DNA of 64,000 nt from assembly GCF_001723305.1 (NCBI RefSeq), contig NZ_LPWF01000002.1, forward strand, positions 1 through 64,000, given 5' to 3'. This document shows positions 28,148 to 40,217 of the stretch, one piece after another. Numbering within the stretch: the stretch's first letter is position 1; each line of letters begins with the position of its first letter. The notes below the pieces were generated by a model that was not told the DNA's origin, did no database searches, and worked only from the letters and a program-made list of their open reading frames with translations. The position numbers and the translations under genes are program-made. Source of the DNA: Methyloceanibacter superfactus (GTDB taxonomy: Bacteria > Pseudomonadota > Alphaproteobacteria > Rhizobiales > Methyloligellaceae).

Positions 28148-30450
28148 GTGCAGCGTAAGATACGGCAGAGCTTCGGCGCTGATTGCGCCGGCGGGATTGG
28201 CTTGCGGGTGGCGCTTGCGGTCCTCGGCGTGGGCCTCATCGGGCTCTCCGCCTACATGCTCGGCCTCACCACCACGCTCGTCCTGTCGCCGCTGGTCATC
28301 GGCGTGGTGATGCTCGCCTTTCTCGCTGACCGCAAATCCGAGACCGGCAATGCGCGGCTCGAGCAGTTGGCGTCGCGTCTCGACTCGAGTCTTGAGTCCC
28401 TCAAGGATCTGCAATGGGAGGTGCGTGAGCGCGAAACGCGCTATCGCGACCTGCTCGACCATCAGGCGACGTCATCCTGCGCCGCGATGCGACGAGCGGC
28501 TGTCCTTCGTCAACGACGCCTTCTGCCGGACCTTCGGCATGGAGCGCGAGGCGGCGCTCGGGCAAGTGTTCCATCTCCCGGTTCTCGACGATCGCGACGA
28601 GCAAGACTTCCCCGAGGGCGGCTCCGAGCGGAAGAGCCGGGTGGTGGAGCTGTCGACCGCCGCCGGGCCCCGCTGGTTCGTGTGGGAGGACTTCGCCGTG
28701 GCCGGCCACGACGGCGGCGTCAGCGAGATCCAGAGCGTTGGCCGCGACATCACCGAGCAGCGGGCCGCGGAGCTGGCGCTGGCGGACGCGCGCGACCACG
28801 CGATGACCGCGAGCCACGCCAAGTCGCGCTTCTCGCCTCCATGAGCCACGAGATTAGGACGCCGATGAACGGCATCCTTGGCATGACCGGGCTCCTGCTC
28901 GATACCGAACTGTCGCCCGAGCAGCGCACCTATGCGCGGGCCATCTCCACCTCGGCGACGACGCTGCTGTCGCTCATCGACGAGTGCTCGACTTCTCCAG
29001 ATCGAGGCTGGCAAGATCGAGCTGCGCTCGGCGCCGTTCGACATCGCCGACGCGGCGCAAGGCGTGGTCGAGCTCTTGGCGCCACGCGGCCGGGACAAGG
29101 GTCTGGAGATCGGCTGGTACGCCGCGCCCGACCTGCCGAAGACGGTGATCGGCGATGAGATGCGCGTGCGGCAGATCCTGATGAATCTCATGAGCAACGC
29201 CATCAAGTTCACGGACCTTGGCGGCGTGGCCCTGACGGTCGGGCTCGTACCCGGCGAGCCGCAGGGCGGCAAGGCCGTGTTGCGCTTCGCGGTGCGCGAT
29301 ACCGGACCCGGCGTGCCGCCGACGGCGATCGAGCGAATCTTCTCCGAGTTCGAGCAAGGCGAGCAGGGTCCGGCGCGGCGGCATGGCGGCACCGGGCTGG
29401 GGCTCGCCATCTCCAAGCGGCTCGTGGAGGAAATGGCCGGCCGCATCGACGTCACCAGCGTGCCCGGCGCCGGCGCGACCTTCACGGTCGACCTGCCCTT
29501 CGCCACCCCGGCGCACGTCATGCGCGTCGACGAGGCCTGGCCGCGGCCACAGGCGGGCGAGCGCGTGCTGCTGGTGCTCGACGGAGCCATCGAGGCGGCT
29601 CTGGTCGGCGACCTTCTCGTCGCCATGGGCGCCAGCGTCGCCCGCGTGAAAGCGAAGGACGCCCCACGGGTGGCGGCGGACGCCGCCGAGAACGGCATGC
29701 CATTCAGCGCGCTTCTCACCGACAAAGCCAATGTGGAGGCCGGTGCCGGACAATTGCTGCCCCTACTGAGCCCCGCTTCATCCAAGCGGCCGACGGCAAG
29801 AGCGGTGGTGATCATCGATCCGAGCGAACGTAGCAACCTTCCGCGATTTCGCGCTCATGGCTTCAACGGCTATCTGGTGCGGCCGCTCCGGCCACTGTCG
29901 ACCTTGACGCAACTCTTCGACGGCGCCGGCGCGGCGCACACCAAGCCTGCCGCGGAGACCGGCTTGCTGCGGCTCCATCCCCTGCCCCTGGGCGCCGACG
30001 CGGCCGCGGGGCTCGCCGTCCTGCTCGCCGAGGACAACGACATCAACGCGCTGCTCGCCACCACGGTCCTGGAGAAGTCCGGTGCCCGCGTCGTGCGTGC
30101 CCGCGACGGCGCCGAAGCGGTCTCGAAGGCCGCCGACGATCACGCCGACGGCGGCGGGCCGTGGCTTCGACGTAATTCTGATGGATATCCACATGCCCGA
30201 CATGGACGGGGTGGAGGCGGCGCAGCGGATCCGGGCCCTCTACCCGGCGGCGGCGCAAGCCGGTACGGGCCGGCCACCGATCGTGGCGCTCACCGCCAAC
30301 GCTTTCGCCGAGGACAAGGCGGAATATCTCGCCGCCGGGCTCGACGACTATCTGGCCAAACCCTTCGAGAAGCAGGATTTGGCCGCGCTGCTCGCCCGCT
30401 GGCGGGCCGGGGCGGCGCATGGCGGGCGGACCGGCTCAGGCGCGGCCTAG
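28148..30450 (+). pseudogene. Membrane hybrid histidine kinase (PAS-HisKA-HATPase-REC), several frame breaks
   Basis: Pieces in order: two N-terminal transmembrane segments (about 28200-28330), a coiled linker ending RYRDLLDHQ, a PAS-type sensor ([20 protein letters not shown] ... [12 protein letters not shown]), the phosphoacceptor box [20 protein letters not shown] (His near 28853), HATPase boxes QILMNLMSNAIKFTD, DTGPGVP and GGTGLGLAISKRLVEEM, a degenerate receiver, and a C-terminal receiver (VLLAEDNDINALLA, VILMDIHMPDMDG, YLAKPF). Breaks lie near 28465, 28490, 28838, 28986, 29003 and 30150; most are read as single missing bases. The exact start (GTG 28148) is uncertain. Signal and target unknown. 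Confidence 0.75.
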
Positions 30451-30627
30451 CGCCACGGCGTAAGCGGCCGTTTCCTTCGCTATCCCCAGGCTGTCACATA
30501 GACTTCGAATTGGTTTGCTAACCGGCTACCGTTGTGGCCGAATCGGGACGACCGTAGGCATTGCGCTGTGTCGGTGGCTGCGCAGTCCCGTGGCGCGTTA
30601 CTCCCAATTTGCGAAGCGGGCTATTGC

Positions 30628-31623
30628 ATGACGATGAAGCCGACGTCGGGACGCTTTACGGGCAGAATTCGCGGTGGGGCCATGTTTCCAGGGCTGATGT
30701 TCAAGCCCGGCCAAGGCGCCGGTCTGCCGTTCATGGGACGGCGAAAATTCCCCGCTGCCGGTCTTCGCGGCCGGTTCCAGCCGCCCAAGGTTTATGGCCG
30801 AATCGGTCAGCTCGAAGTGCGGCTCGCCCGCAAGAAGAGCGAGATTCGCCGCGCTCAACGCCTTCGCTACAAAGTGTTCTACGAGGAGATGTCGGCCGTT
30901 CCCGGCGCGCTCGCCCTGTTGTCGCGGCGCGACGAGGACACCTACGACCCGATCTTCGATCATCTTCTCGTGGTCGACAGCGGCGATCCCGCCAAGCAGG
31001 GGCGCTGGCGCCGGTCGCAGGTGGTCGGCACCTATCGCGTGCTGCGCCAAGACGTGGCTGAGCTGCATGACGGCTTCTACACGCAAGGCGAATACGACAT
31101 CGCGCCGCTGATCCAGGCCAAGCCGGATTACAGCTTCATCGAGCTCGGCCGTTCCTGCGTGCTCAAGCCGTATCGCAACCGCCGCACGCTCGAGCTTCTA
31201 TGGCAGGGCGTCTGGTCTTATGTGCGCGAGCACAGCGCCGACGTGATGATCGGCTGCGCCAGCTTCCCGGGCACGGACCCCAAAGCGCACGCGCTGGCCT
31301 TGAGCTTCCTCCATCACAACTCGCTGGCACCAGAGGACTGGCGGGTGCGGGCGCACGATCACTTGCGCGTCGATATGAACATGATGCCGCGCGAAGCGGT
31401 CGACATGCGCGCCGCGCTCAAGGCCCTGCCGCCCTTGATCAAGGGTTATTTGCGGGTCGGCGCCTTTGTCGGCGACGGCGCCGTCATCGATCACCAATTC
31501 GGCACCACCGACGTCTTCGTCGTCATGCCGGTCGAGGCGATCAAGACCCGCTATTTCGCTCATTTCGGCGCGCCGGATGAGTTGAACGGGCCGGCGGCGC
31601 CGGAGTTCGGTCCCCTTAACTAG
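30628..31623 (+). CDS. olsB: GNAT acyltransferase, OlsB-like (ornithine lipid synthesis)
   Basis: 331 residues from ATG 30628, preceded by AGCGGG at good spacing. The core matches OlsB-type N-acyltransferases: [48 protein letters not shown] and the acyl-binding [25 protein letters not shown]. OlsB transfers a 3-hydroxyacyl group from ACP to ornithine, giving lyso-ornithine lipid. An approximately 60-residue basic, Gly-rich N-terminal extension is longer than in the prototype. No olsA is adjacent; OlsB-like paralogues of unknown substrate exist, so the symbol is tentative. Confidence 0.75.
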   Translation: MTMKPTSGRFTGRIRGGAMFPGLMFKPGQGAGLPFMGRRKFPAAGLRGRFQPPKVYGRIGQLEVRLARKKSEIRRAQRLRYKVFYEEMSAVPGALALLSRRDEDTYDPIFDHLLVVDSGDPAKQGRWRRSQVVGTYRVLRQDVAELHDGFYTQGEYDIAPLIQAKPDYSFIELGRSCVLKPYRNRRTLELLWQGVWSYVREHSADVMIGCASFPGTDPKAHALALSFLHHNSLAPEDWRVRAHDHLRVDMNMMPREAVDMRAALKALPPLIKGYLRVGAFVGDGAVIDHQFGTTDVFVVMPVEAIKTRYFAHFGAPDELNGPAAPEFGPLN

Positions 31624-31637
31624 AAGTTTCAGCGCGT

Positions 31638-32765
31638 TTGACGGCGACCGGGGCGGCTCCTAAGTTCCCCGGCATGGGTCATCCCGACGTCAAAGGTATC
31701 CTTGCGGCCGAGGCCGCGGCGGGCTTGCGCCAGCTCAACGAGCGGTCGCGCGAGATCTTCAAGCGTGTCGTCGAGACATATCTGGAGACCGGCGAGCCGG
31801 TCGGCTCGCGCAATCTGAGCCGCGCCCTGCCGATGACGCTGTCGCCCGCCTCGGTGCGCAACGTCATGTCCGACCTAGAGAGCCTCGGCCTCATCTACGC
31901 ACCGCATACGAGCGCCGGGCGGCTGCCGACCCAGACGGGCCTGCGCTTGTTCGTCGACGGCCTGCTGGAGATCGGCGACATCACCGAGGCCGAGCGTCAC
32001 GAGATCGAAAGCCGCATGGTCGCCGGCGGGCGCCGGCGCGGCGTCGAGGATTTCCTGGCGGAAGCCGGCGAGATGCTGTCGGGACTGTCGCGCTGCGCCG
32101 GCGTGGTGCTGGCCGAGAAGCAGAGCAAGAGGCTCCGCCAAGTGGAGTTCGTCAGTCTCGGCCAAGGCAAGGCGCTCGCCGTACTGGTCGGCGAGGACGG
32201 CGACGTGGAGAACCGTATCGTCTCGGTTCCCGAAGGGCTGCCGCTGTCGTCGCTCACCGAGGCGACGAACTATATCAACGCGCGGATCGGCGGGTTGACG
32301 TTGGCGGAGGCCCGCACCCGCATCGAGGCCGAAATCGAGGCTCGGCGCGCGCAGCTCGACGAGCTGACAGCCAGCGTGGTCACCGACGGGCTCGCCACCT
32401 GGTCGGGCGACGGCGACGACCGCCAGAGCCTGATCGTGTGCGGCCGGGCGCATCTCCTGGAAGACGTCAAGGCGATGGAGGATCTGGAGCGGGTACGGCA
32501 TCTGTTCGAGGATCTCGACGCCAAGAAGGACCTGATCCAGCTACTCGGCCTGGCCGAACGGGCCGAGGGCGTGCGCATCTTCATCGGCTCGGAGAACAAG
32601 CTGTTCTCCCTGTCGGGCTCGGCGCTCATCGTGTCGCCGTTCGAGGACAGCGAGCAGCGAATTGTCGGCGTGCTCGGCGTCATCGGGCCGACCCGCCTCA
32701 ACTATGGGCGCATCATCCCCATGGTTGATTACACGGCAAGGTTACTCGGCCGGCTTGTTCCTTGA
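31638..32765 (+). CDS. hrcA: Heat-inducible transcription repressor HrcA
   Basis: Up to 375 residues. HrcA binds CIRCE operators and represses groESL-type operons. The N-terminal winged helix is clear ([47 protein letters not shown]) and the C-terminus ends [30 protein letters not shown] 31638 is the upstream start; ATG 31674 is an alternative. No CIRCE element was found in this window, so its targets (probably groESL) lie elsewhere. grpE follows 100 bases downstream. Confidence 0.93.
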   Translation: MTATGAAPKFPGMGHPDVKGILAAEAAAGLRQLNERSREIFKRVVETYLETGEPVGSRNLSRALPMTLSPASVRNVMSDLESLGLIYAPHTSAGRLPTQTGLRLFVDGLLEIGDITEAERHEIESRMVAGGRRRGVEDFLAEAGEMLSGLSRCAGVVLAEKQSKRLRQVEFVSLGQGKALAVLVGEDGDVENRIVSVPEGLPLSSLTEATNYINARIGGLTLAEARTRIEAEIEARRAQLDELTASVVTDGLATWSGDGDDRQSLIVCGRAHLLEDVKAMEDLERVRHLFEDLDAKKDLIQLLGLAERAEGVRIFIGSENKLFSLSGSALIVSPFEDSEQRIVGVLGVIGPTRLNYGRIIPMVDYTARLLGRLVP

Positions 32766-32866
32766 GCGCGGGGCACCCATGTTCGGTGCCTTGTCCCTTG
32801 ATTTTTGCCCGCTCACGGTTGATACCCCGAACAACCCAACTGAACTCCAATCGCCGAGGCTAGACC

Positions 32867-33532
32867 ATGCCCGACGACACCAACGATCCGCGTGAGGCCA
32901 ACGAGGATCAGGCGAAAGCTGCCGAGTCCGCCAAGGCCGAGACGCAAGACATGAGCGACGATGCAGGCCTCGAGGTCGGCGCCGATCTCGAAACGCTGCT
33001 CGCCGAGAACGCCGACATGCGCGACAAGCTGCTGCGCACCATGGCCGACATGGAAAACCTGCGCCGCCGCACCGAGCGCGAGAAGGCCGACACGGCGCGC
33101 TACGCCATCTCCAATTTCGCCCGTGACGTGCTGACCATTGGCGACAATCTCAAGCGGGTGATCGAGCACGTGCCGGCCGATGCCGCAGCCCAGGACCCGG
33201 CGCTCAAGAGCTTCCTCGAAGGGGTCGAACTCACCGAGCGCGAGCTGCTCAACATGATGGAGCGCCATGCGTCACCAGCCTCGAGCCCCTCGGGCCAGCG
33301 CTTCGACCCGAACTCGCAGCAGGCCATGTACGAGGTGCCGAACACCGACGTGCCGGAAGGCACCGTGGTCGAAGTGATGCAGGCCGGCTACATGATCGGC
33401 GACCGCTGCTTGCGCCCGGCGCTGGTGGCCGTGTCCAAGGGCGGCGCCAAGCCGGCACCGCAAGCCAAGCCCGGCAACGGCTTCGGTCCAGGCGGCCCGG
33501 CCAATGACGACTTCCCGGCCGGCGGGGACTAG
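32867..33532 (+). CDS. grpE: Nucleotide exchange factor GrpE
   Basis: 221 residues. Exchanges nucleotide on DnaK. The acidic N-terminus is followed by the coiled coil LRTMADMENLRRRTEREKADTAR, the family stretch ISNFARDVLTIGDNLKRVI, and the beta domain QAMYEVPNTDVPEGTVVEVMQAGYMIGDRCLRPALVAVSKG. The C-terminus carries a Pro/Gly-rich tail. The hrcA-grpE pairing is standard in Hyphomicrobiales. Confidence 0.96.
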   Translation: MPDDTNDPREANEDQAKAAESAKAETQDMSDDAGLEVGADLETLLAENADMRDKLLRTMADMENLRRRTEREKADTARYAISNFARDVLTIGDNLKRVIEHVPADAAAQDPALKSFLEGVELTERELLNMMERHASPASSPSGQRFDPNSQQAMYEVPNTDVPEGTVVEVMQAGYMIGDRCLRPALVAVSKGGAKPAPQAKPGNGFGPGGPANDDFPAGGD

Positions 33533-33545
33533 AGCAGGTTTAAGC

Positions 33546-34205
33546 TCAACCTAGCCTGGTCACCCGCCGCAAAGTGAGGTTGAAGCGGCCGCCTTCATCG
33601 AGAAGGTTCGAGGTGCCGGGAAGCACCCGGTCGATGCCGTGAAAGGCGAGCCGGTCTTCGCCACCCAGCACGAACACATCCCCGGACTTCAGCTCGAATT
33701 TTTGCGTCGGACTTTTGCGGGTGGTGCCGCCGACGCGGAAGATGCCGGTGTCTCCGAGCGACACCGACAGCACCGGGGCATCGAAATCCGCCTCGTCCCG
33801 GTCCTGATGCAGCCCCATCTTGGCGGCGCCCCCATAGTAATTGATGAGGCAAGCTTCCGGCGGATGCGGGTAGCCGGCCACTTCGTTCCACAAGGCGAGG
33901 AGCATTGGCGGGATGGCCGGCCAGGGCTCTCCTGTCACCGGATGGGTGGTCTGGTAGCGGTAGCCGCGCTCCTTGTCGGTGACCCAGCCGAGCGGGCCGG
34001 CATTGGTCATGCGCACCGACATCGGCTTGCCCGAGCGCGGCATGGTCGGCGTGTAGAGCGGCGCTTGGGCGATGATCCGCCGAATCTCCCCCAGCAGGAT
34101 GCTTTGCGCGCCCGGGTCGAGCTGTTGCGGATAATATGTCACCCGATCTTTGCTCCGCCTCAGTGCTGTCCTACGGTCCCGCGTCATAGCGCATCGGCGC
34201 CGCAT
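33546..34205 (-). CDS. alkB: AlkB-type 2-oxoglutarate/Fe(II) dioxygenase
   Basis: 219 residues from ATG 34205, preceded by AAGGGG. Oxidatively removes alkyl groups from nucleic-acid bases. Catalytic residues are visible: the HxD motif in MGLHQDRDEADFDAPVLSVSLGD, the distal His in RLAFHGIDRV, and the 2-oxoglutarate-binding RFNLTLRRV near the C-terminus. NYYGGAAKMG precedes the first metal ligands as in AlkB. Convergent with grpE; its start is only 23 bases from the divergent methyltransferase. Confidence 0.9.
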   Translation of the reverse strand: MRRRCAMTRDRRTALRRSKDRVTYYPQQLDPGAQSILLGEIRRIIAQAPLYTPTMPRSGKPMSVRMTNAGPLGWVTDKERGYRYQTTHPVTGEPWPAIPPMLLALWNEVAGYPHPPEACLINYYGGAAKMGLHQDRDEADFDAPVLSVSLGDTGIFRVGGTTRKSPTQKFELKSGDVFVLGGEDRLAFHGIDRVLPGTSNLLDEGGRFNLTLRRVTRLG

Positions 34206-34228
34206 GAGGACCCCTTTGACGAGGATGC

Positions 34229-35059
34229 ATGGGAAACCCGCAGACCAGCAATCCTGACGGCTATATCCACACGCGCGATGCTGACGAGTATCAGCGCCTG
34301 CGTGACCAGGCGGCCATGTGGCAGGGCGCCACCGAGGCCCTACTCGATCGGGCCGGGCTCGGCCCCGGCATGACCTGCCTGGACGTGGGCTCGGGCCCGG
34401 GCTCGGTGATGCGGCTGATGGCGGACCGGGTCGGCGCATCGGGCCATGTCACGGGTCTCGAGATCGACGGAAAGTTGGGCGCCCAGGCGCTGGCCGATCT
34501 GAAGGCCCAAGGCGGCGCCGAATTCGCCCATGTGGAGGCCGACATGCTTCAGGCAGCGGCGGTCCCCGGCGGTCCGTTCGATCTCACCTATTGCCGGCTG
34601 TTCCTCATGCATATGCAGGACCCGGTCGCGGTGCTGGAGAAAATGCTCGCCTGGACCAAGCCGGGCGGCGTGGTGGCGGCGCAAGAGTTCGACTTCGGGG
34701 CGATCGCCGTCGAGCCGCTCTGTCCCGCCATGGGCGAGTTCAACCGCCTGTTCGAAGGCGTGTTCAGAGGGCACGGGCGCAATCTGAGGGCCGGGCGCCA
34801 GCTTCCGGCGCAGTTCGAAGCGGCCGGAATCGGCGCCCCCAGCGGCACGCTGGCGGAGGTCAAATACATTCCGCTTGGTCAGATGGCGGCAATGCTAATC
34901 GGCGTTTACCAAGGACTTTTCGCCTCAGCTGCCGAACTTGGTATCGCCGATACGGCAAGAGCCGAGGCATTCAAACGGGACATGGCCGAGGCCGCCGCCG
35001 ATGGGCGCTATTACTGCCTGACGCCAATCCTCATCGGAGCGTGGAAGCGCGTGCCGTGA
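34229..35059 (+). CDS. Class I SAM-dependent methyltransferase
   Basis: 276 residues. The Rossmann SAM motif CLDVGSGPGSVMRLMADRVG (about 50-70), the acidic ribose contact GLEIDGKLG, and the post-I motif FDLTYCRLFLMHMQDP are typical of UbiE/Methyltransf_25-like enzymes. The substrate is unknown. It starts 23 bases from alkB in the opposite direction, so their promoters must overlap. Frame intact. Confidence 0.85.
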   Translation: MGNPQTSNPDGYIHTRDADEYQRLRDQAAMWQGATEALLDRAGLGPGMTCLDVGSGPGSVMRLMADRVGASGHVTGLEIDGKLGAQALADLKAQGGAEFAHVEADMLQAAAVPGGPFDLTYCRLFLMHMQDPVAVLEKMLAWTKPGGVVAAQEFDFGAIAVEPLCPAMGEFNRLFEGVFRGHGRNLRAGRQLPAQFEAAGIGAPSGTLAEVKYIPLGQMAAMLIGVYQGLFASAAELGIADTARAEAFKRDMAEAAADGRYYCLTPILIGAWKRVP

Positions 35060-35097
35060 ATTCTCATTTTCGGACGCTTGTGCGCGACCCGCTTCTC

Positions 35098-35126
35098 CTT
35101 GCGGGCCATAGGGTTGCCACCTATAT
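35098..35126 (+). promoter_or_regulatory. RpoH-type heat-shock promoter of dnaK
   Basis: CTTG at 35098-35101 and CCTATAT at 35120-35126 are separated by 18 bases. This matches the alphaproteobacterial sigma-32 consensus CTTG-N17/18-CYTATNT at every defined position. It lies about 145 bases upstream of the dnaK start, leaving a long 5' leader. No CIRCE inverted repeat is seen, so heat induction of dnaK is probably through RpoH alone. Confidence 0.65.
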
Positions 35127-35269
35127 AACCGCGGAGCGCCGCCGGGTTCAGTCGGCGGGTGCGGCGAAACGATGGGGACCGACCCGCGCCAATCGAAATG
35201 CGAAGCGCGTGAGATGATCCCGGGTGCCTCGATAGGGCCCGGACGGTTTGCCAGAAAGAGAGGCTCGCA

Positions 35270-37195
<1,926 letters not shown>

Positions 37196-37209
37196 TGTAA
37201 GAAATTGGC

Positions 37210-37235
37210 GCGGAGCCCTCTTCGGAGGGTTCCGC
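37210..37235 (+). promoter_or_regulatory. Stable UUCG-tetraloop hairpin between dnaK and dnaJ
   Basis: An 11-base-pair stem (one G-U) closes on a C(UUCG)G tetraloop: arms 37210-37220 and 37225-37235, loop 37221-37224. It begins 14 bases after the dnaK stop and is not followed by a T-run. Such hairpins between dnaK and dnaJ usually act as partial attenuators or protect the upstream mRNA, keeping DnaK in excess over DnaJ. Confidence 0.65.
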
Positions 37236-37305
37236 CTGACGCCCAACAAGAGGCTTGTGCGCCGCCGCCGCGAGCGGTTCGGCGGTGTGAAGGTCCGGAG
37301 GGGTG

Positions 37306-38445
37306 ATGGCAAAACGGTGCTACTACGACATACTGGGCGTTGATCGCGGCGCCGGCGAAGGCGACATCAAATCGGCCTTCCGCCGTCTCGCCAAGGAATG
37401 CCACCCCGACACGTGCAACGGCGACCCCACCGCCGAGCAGCGCTTCAAGGAAGCCAACGAAGCCTACGAGGCGCTGAAGGACCCGCAGCGCCGGGCGGCC
37501 TATGACCGCTTCGGCCATGCGGCCTTCGACGGCGGCGGCATGGGCCCGGGCGCGCATAATTTCGGCGCGGACTTCTCGGCCTCGATGTCGGCCATGTTCG
37601 ACGATCTGTTCGGCGAGTTCATGGGGCAGCGCCGGCCGCGGCAGCGCTCGGCGCGCGAGCGCGGGGCCGATCTGCGCTACAACATGGAGATCGAGCTCCG
37701 CGAAGCCTATCAGGGCAAGACGGCGCAGATCCGCGTGCCCACGTCCGTCACCTGCGACGATTGCTCCGGCTCGGGCGCCAAGACGGGCACGTCCCCCACG
37801 TCGTGCCGCACCTGCGGCGGCATCGGCAAGGTGCGGGCGAGCCAAGGCTTCTTCACCATCGAGCGGACCTGTCCCAGCTGTCAGGGCGCGGGCGAGACGA
37901 TCGAGACCCCTTGCCCGTCCTGCAACGGCGCGGGGCGCGTGATGCGCGAGCGCACGCTGTCGGTGACGATTCCCGTTGGCGTCGAAGACGGCACCCGTAT
38001 CAGGCTCGCCGGCGAAGGCGAGGCCGGTGTGCGCGGCGGCCCGCCGGGCGACCTCTACATCTTCCTATCGATCAAGCCGCATGAGTTCTTCCAACGCGAC
38101 GGCGCGGATCTGTTCTGCCGCGTGCCGATCTCGATGACGACGGCGGCGCTTGGCGGGCAGATCGAGGTGCCGACCATCGACGGCGGCCGCAGCCGGGTGA
38201 AGATCCCGGAGGGCAGCGAAAGCGGCAAGCAATTCCGCCTCAAAGCCAAAGGCATGCCGGTGCTGCGCTCCAAGCAGCAAGGCGACCTCTATATTCAGGT
38301 GGAGGTCGAGACGCCGAAGAACCTGTCGCGCAAGCAGCGCGATCTGCTCAAGGCCTTCGAGGAGGCCTCCAATCCGAATACGAGCCCGGATTCGGCCGGC
38401 TTTTTTGCCCGGGTAAAGGAGTTCTTCGAGGGTATCGGCGAGTAG
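37306..38445 (+). CDS. dnaJ: Chaperone DnaJ (Hsp40)
   Basis: 379 residues. The J domain has [21 protein letters not shown] and the HPD tripeptide in [11 protein letters not shown]; then a Gly/Phe-rich linker and four zinc-finger repeats ([32 protein letters not shown]), followed by the C-terminal substrate domains. ATG 37306 is preferred over the abutting GTG 37303. Cotranscribed with dnaK across the hairpin. Confidence 0.97.
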   Translation: MAKRCYYDILGVDRGAGEGDIKSAFRRLAKECHPDTCNGDPTAEQRFKEANEAYEALKDPQRRAAYDRFGHAAFDGGGMGPGAHNFGADFSASMSAMFDDLFGEFMGQRRPRQRSARERGADLRYNMEIELREAYQGKTAQIRVPTSVTCDDCSGSGAKTGTSPTSCRTCGGIGKVRASQGFFTIERTCPSCQGAGETIETPCPSCNGAGRVMRERTLSVTIPVGVEDGTRIRLAGEGEAGVRGGPPGDLYIFLSIKPHEFFQRDGADLFCRVPISMTTAALGGQIEVPTIDGGRSRVKIPEGSESGKQFRLKAKGMPVLRSKQQGDLYIQVEVETPKNLSRKQRDLLKAFEEASNPNTSPDSAGFFARVKEFFEGIGE

Positions 38446-38540
38446 CGCCTATCCCTTCTCGGCCCCTTTGACGTACATTGGGGCGATCCTTCCGCCCCGC
38501 GCGCCCGTCCCGCATCAGCTCTTCGCGCGCCTCAAGCGAG

Positions 38541-39632
38541 ATGACGATGCCCGGCGATCCTGCCAAAAACAGCCCGGCGAAGTCGCCCGACTTCCACGAG
38601 CCCAAGGTCACCGCGCGGGCGGCCAAGGCCACGGCCGGCGCCCTTGCGGTCGTCGCACTCGCATTCGTCCTCTGGTACGCGCAGACGGCGATCCTGCTCA
38701 CCTTCGCCGGCATCCTGCTCGCCATCGTGCTCTATGGCGCGAGCCGAGCGCTTGCCGAACTCACCGGCCTGCCGCGCATGCTGATGCTTGGCGTGGTGGC
38801 GCTCGCCATTCTGGGCGGCCTCGTCCTTGCCGGATGGACCGCGGGACCGACGCTCGGGACCCAGGTGGCGCTGTTGGCGCAAAGCATCGCCACCGGGGCG
38901 ACCATGCTCACCTCCCAGCTCGCGAGCTTCGTCGACCGGACCGCGTTCCTCGAGAAGATCGACTTGGTTCAGGTCCTCGGAAATTTCATGAGCCAGTGGG
39001 GTATCGCCACCGGCGCGACCTCGGTCGCCATGTCCGTGTTCGGCTTGTTCAGCGCCGGGCTGATCGTGCTGTTCTTCGGCGTGTATCTCGCCGCCGATCC
39101 GCATACCTACGTCAATCTGGTGTCGCGGCTCGCGCCGGAGGACAAGCGGCAGACGCTCATCGACCTGCTTCACGAGACCGGCGACCTGCTTCGCCGCTGG
39201 CTGATCGGCCAGTCGATCACCATGTCGGTGACCGGCGGCTTCACCTATCTCGGACTGCTGATCCTCGGCGTGCCGATCGCCTTCGTGCTGGCGCTGTTCG
39301 CCGGGCTCGCATGCTTCCTGCCCTATCTCGGACCGATCATCGGCGCCATCCCGATCATTCTGGTCGCCGGCGGCGAGAGCTTCAACATGGCGCTGTGGGC
39401 GCTCGGTCTCTATTGCTGCGTCCAGTTCCTGGAGAGCTATCTGCTGACGCCGCTGATCCAGGCGCGCGCAGTGTCGATGCCGCCGGCGATGGTGATCCTG
39501 AACCAGCTCGTGTTCGGCGCCGTGTTCGGACTTCTCGGCTTGGCGCTCGCAACGCCGCTCGCGGCCGCCGCAACCGTGCCCTTGCGTCATGTGTTCAATA
39601 AGGGCGAGGACGGAAACAACGACGGCGCTTGA
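38541..39632 (+). CDS. AI-2E family (PerM-like) transporter
   Basis: 363 residues from ATG 38541. Seven to eight hydrophobic segments with the family features: FAGILLAIVLYGASRALAEL near the N-terminus, and the C-terminal FLPYLGPIIGAIPIILVAGG and LTPLIQARAVSMPPAMVILN. The family includes putative permeases, some exporting AI-2 or Na+; the substrate is not evident. An upstream in-frame start at 38478 is possible but reads as Arg/Ser-rich non-protein sequence. Confidence 0.85.
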   Translation: MTMPGDPAKNSPAKSPDFHEPKVTARAAKATAGALAVVALAFVLWYAQTAILLTFAGILLAIVLYGASRALAELTGLPRMLMLGVVALAILGGLVLAGWTAGPTLGTQVALLAQSIATGATMLTSQLASFVDRTAFLEKIDLVQVLGNFMSQWGIATGATSVAMSVFGLFSAGLIVLFFGVYLAADPHTYVNLVSRLAPEDKRQTLIDLLHETGDLLRRWLIGQSITMSVTGGFTYLGLLILGVPIAFVLALFAGLACFLPYLGPIIGAIPIILVAGGESFNMALWALGLYCCVQFLESYLLTPLIQARAVSMPPAMVILNQLVFGAVFGLLGLALATPLAAAATVPLRHVFNKGEDGNNDGA

Positions 39633-39653
39633 CGCGCGAAGCAGGAGATTTGC

Positions 39654-40217
39654 ATGCGATTGTTGTTTTTTGCCGGTAGCGCCCGGGAGGGGTCGCACAA
39701 CAAGAAGCTCGCCCAGCTCGGTCAGCAGATCGCGGCGGCCAACGGCATCGAGGCGGTGTTCGCGGACCTGGCCGACTATCACATGCCGATCTATCACGGC
39801 GACCTGGAAGACGACCAAGGCGTGCCGGATCGGGCCCTCGCCTTCAAGGCGCTGCTGGAGGCGTATGACGGCGTGCTGATCGTGACGCCCGAATACAACG
39901 CCTCCATCCCACCGCTGCTGAAGAACACGCTCGACTGGGTAAGCCGCGTGAAGTCCGCGGAGGACGTATACAAGACCCGTGTGTTCGCCATCTCGGGCGC
40001 CTCGCCCGGCTATTACGGCGCCATGCGGAGCCTGCTCACCTTGCGGCAGATCCTTGAAGTCGGCCTCGGCGCCACCGTCATCCCGCAGCAGATGGCGCTG
40101 CCCCGCGCCAGCCAGGCCTTCGAGGCGGACGGCAGCCTGAAAGACGAGAACCAGCAGAAGATGTTCGCCAGCGTGATCGAAGCGCTCGCCGTTGCCGCAA
40201 GGAAATTCGCCTCATGA
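39654..40217 (+). CDS. NADPH-dependent FMN reductase family protein
   Basis: 187 residues with a flavodoxin-like fold: LLFFAGSAREGSHNKKLAQL (phosphate-binding loop), then GVLIVTPEYNASIPPLLKNTLDWVSR and ISGASPGYYGAMRSLLTLRQ. These match the FMN_red family (azoreductase/quinone or chromate reductase-like). The physiological acceptor is unknown. Its stop overlaps the pyrF start as ATGA, so the two are translationally coupled. Confidence 0.88.
   Translation: MRLLFFAGSAREGSHNKKLAQLGQQIAAANGIEAVFADLADYHMPIYHGDLEDDQGVPDRALAFKALLEAYDGVLIVTPEYNASIPPLLKNTLDWVSRVKSAEDVYKTRVFAISGASPGYYGAMRSLLTLRQILEVGLGATVIPQQMALPRASQAFEADGSLKDENQQKMFASVIEALAVAARKFAS

Noticed and set aside
28980-29010. GAGTGCTC inside the kinase as a regulatory site
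   Set aside because: It is the histidine-kinase coding sequence (VLDFSKIEAGK) with two missing bases.
32766-32866. RpoH promoter before grpE (CTTGAT ... ATACCCC)
   Set aside because: Spacing and the -10 do not match the CTTG-N17/18-CYTATNT consensus; not strong enough to call.
31624-35269. CIRCE operator near hrcA, grpE or dnaK
   Set aside because: No TTAGCACTC-N9-GAGTGCTAA-like inverted repeat was found in the leaders.
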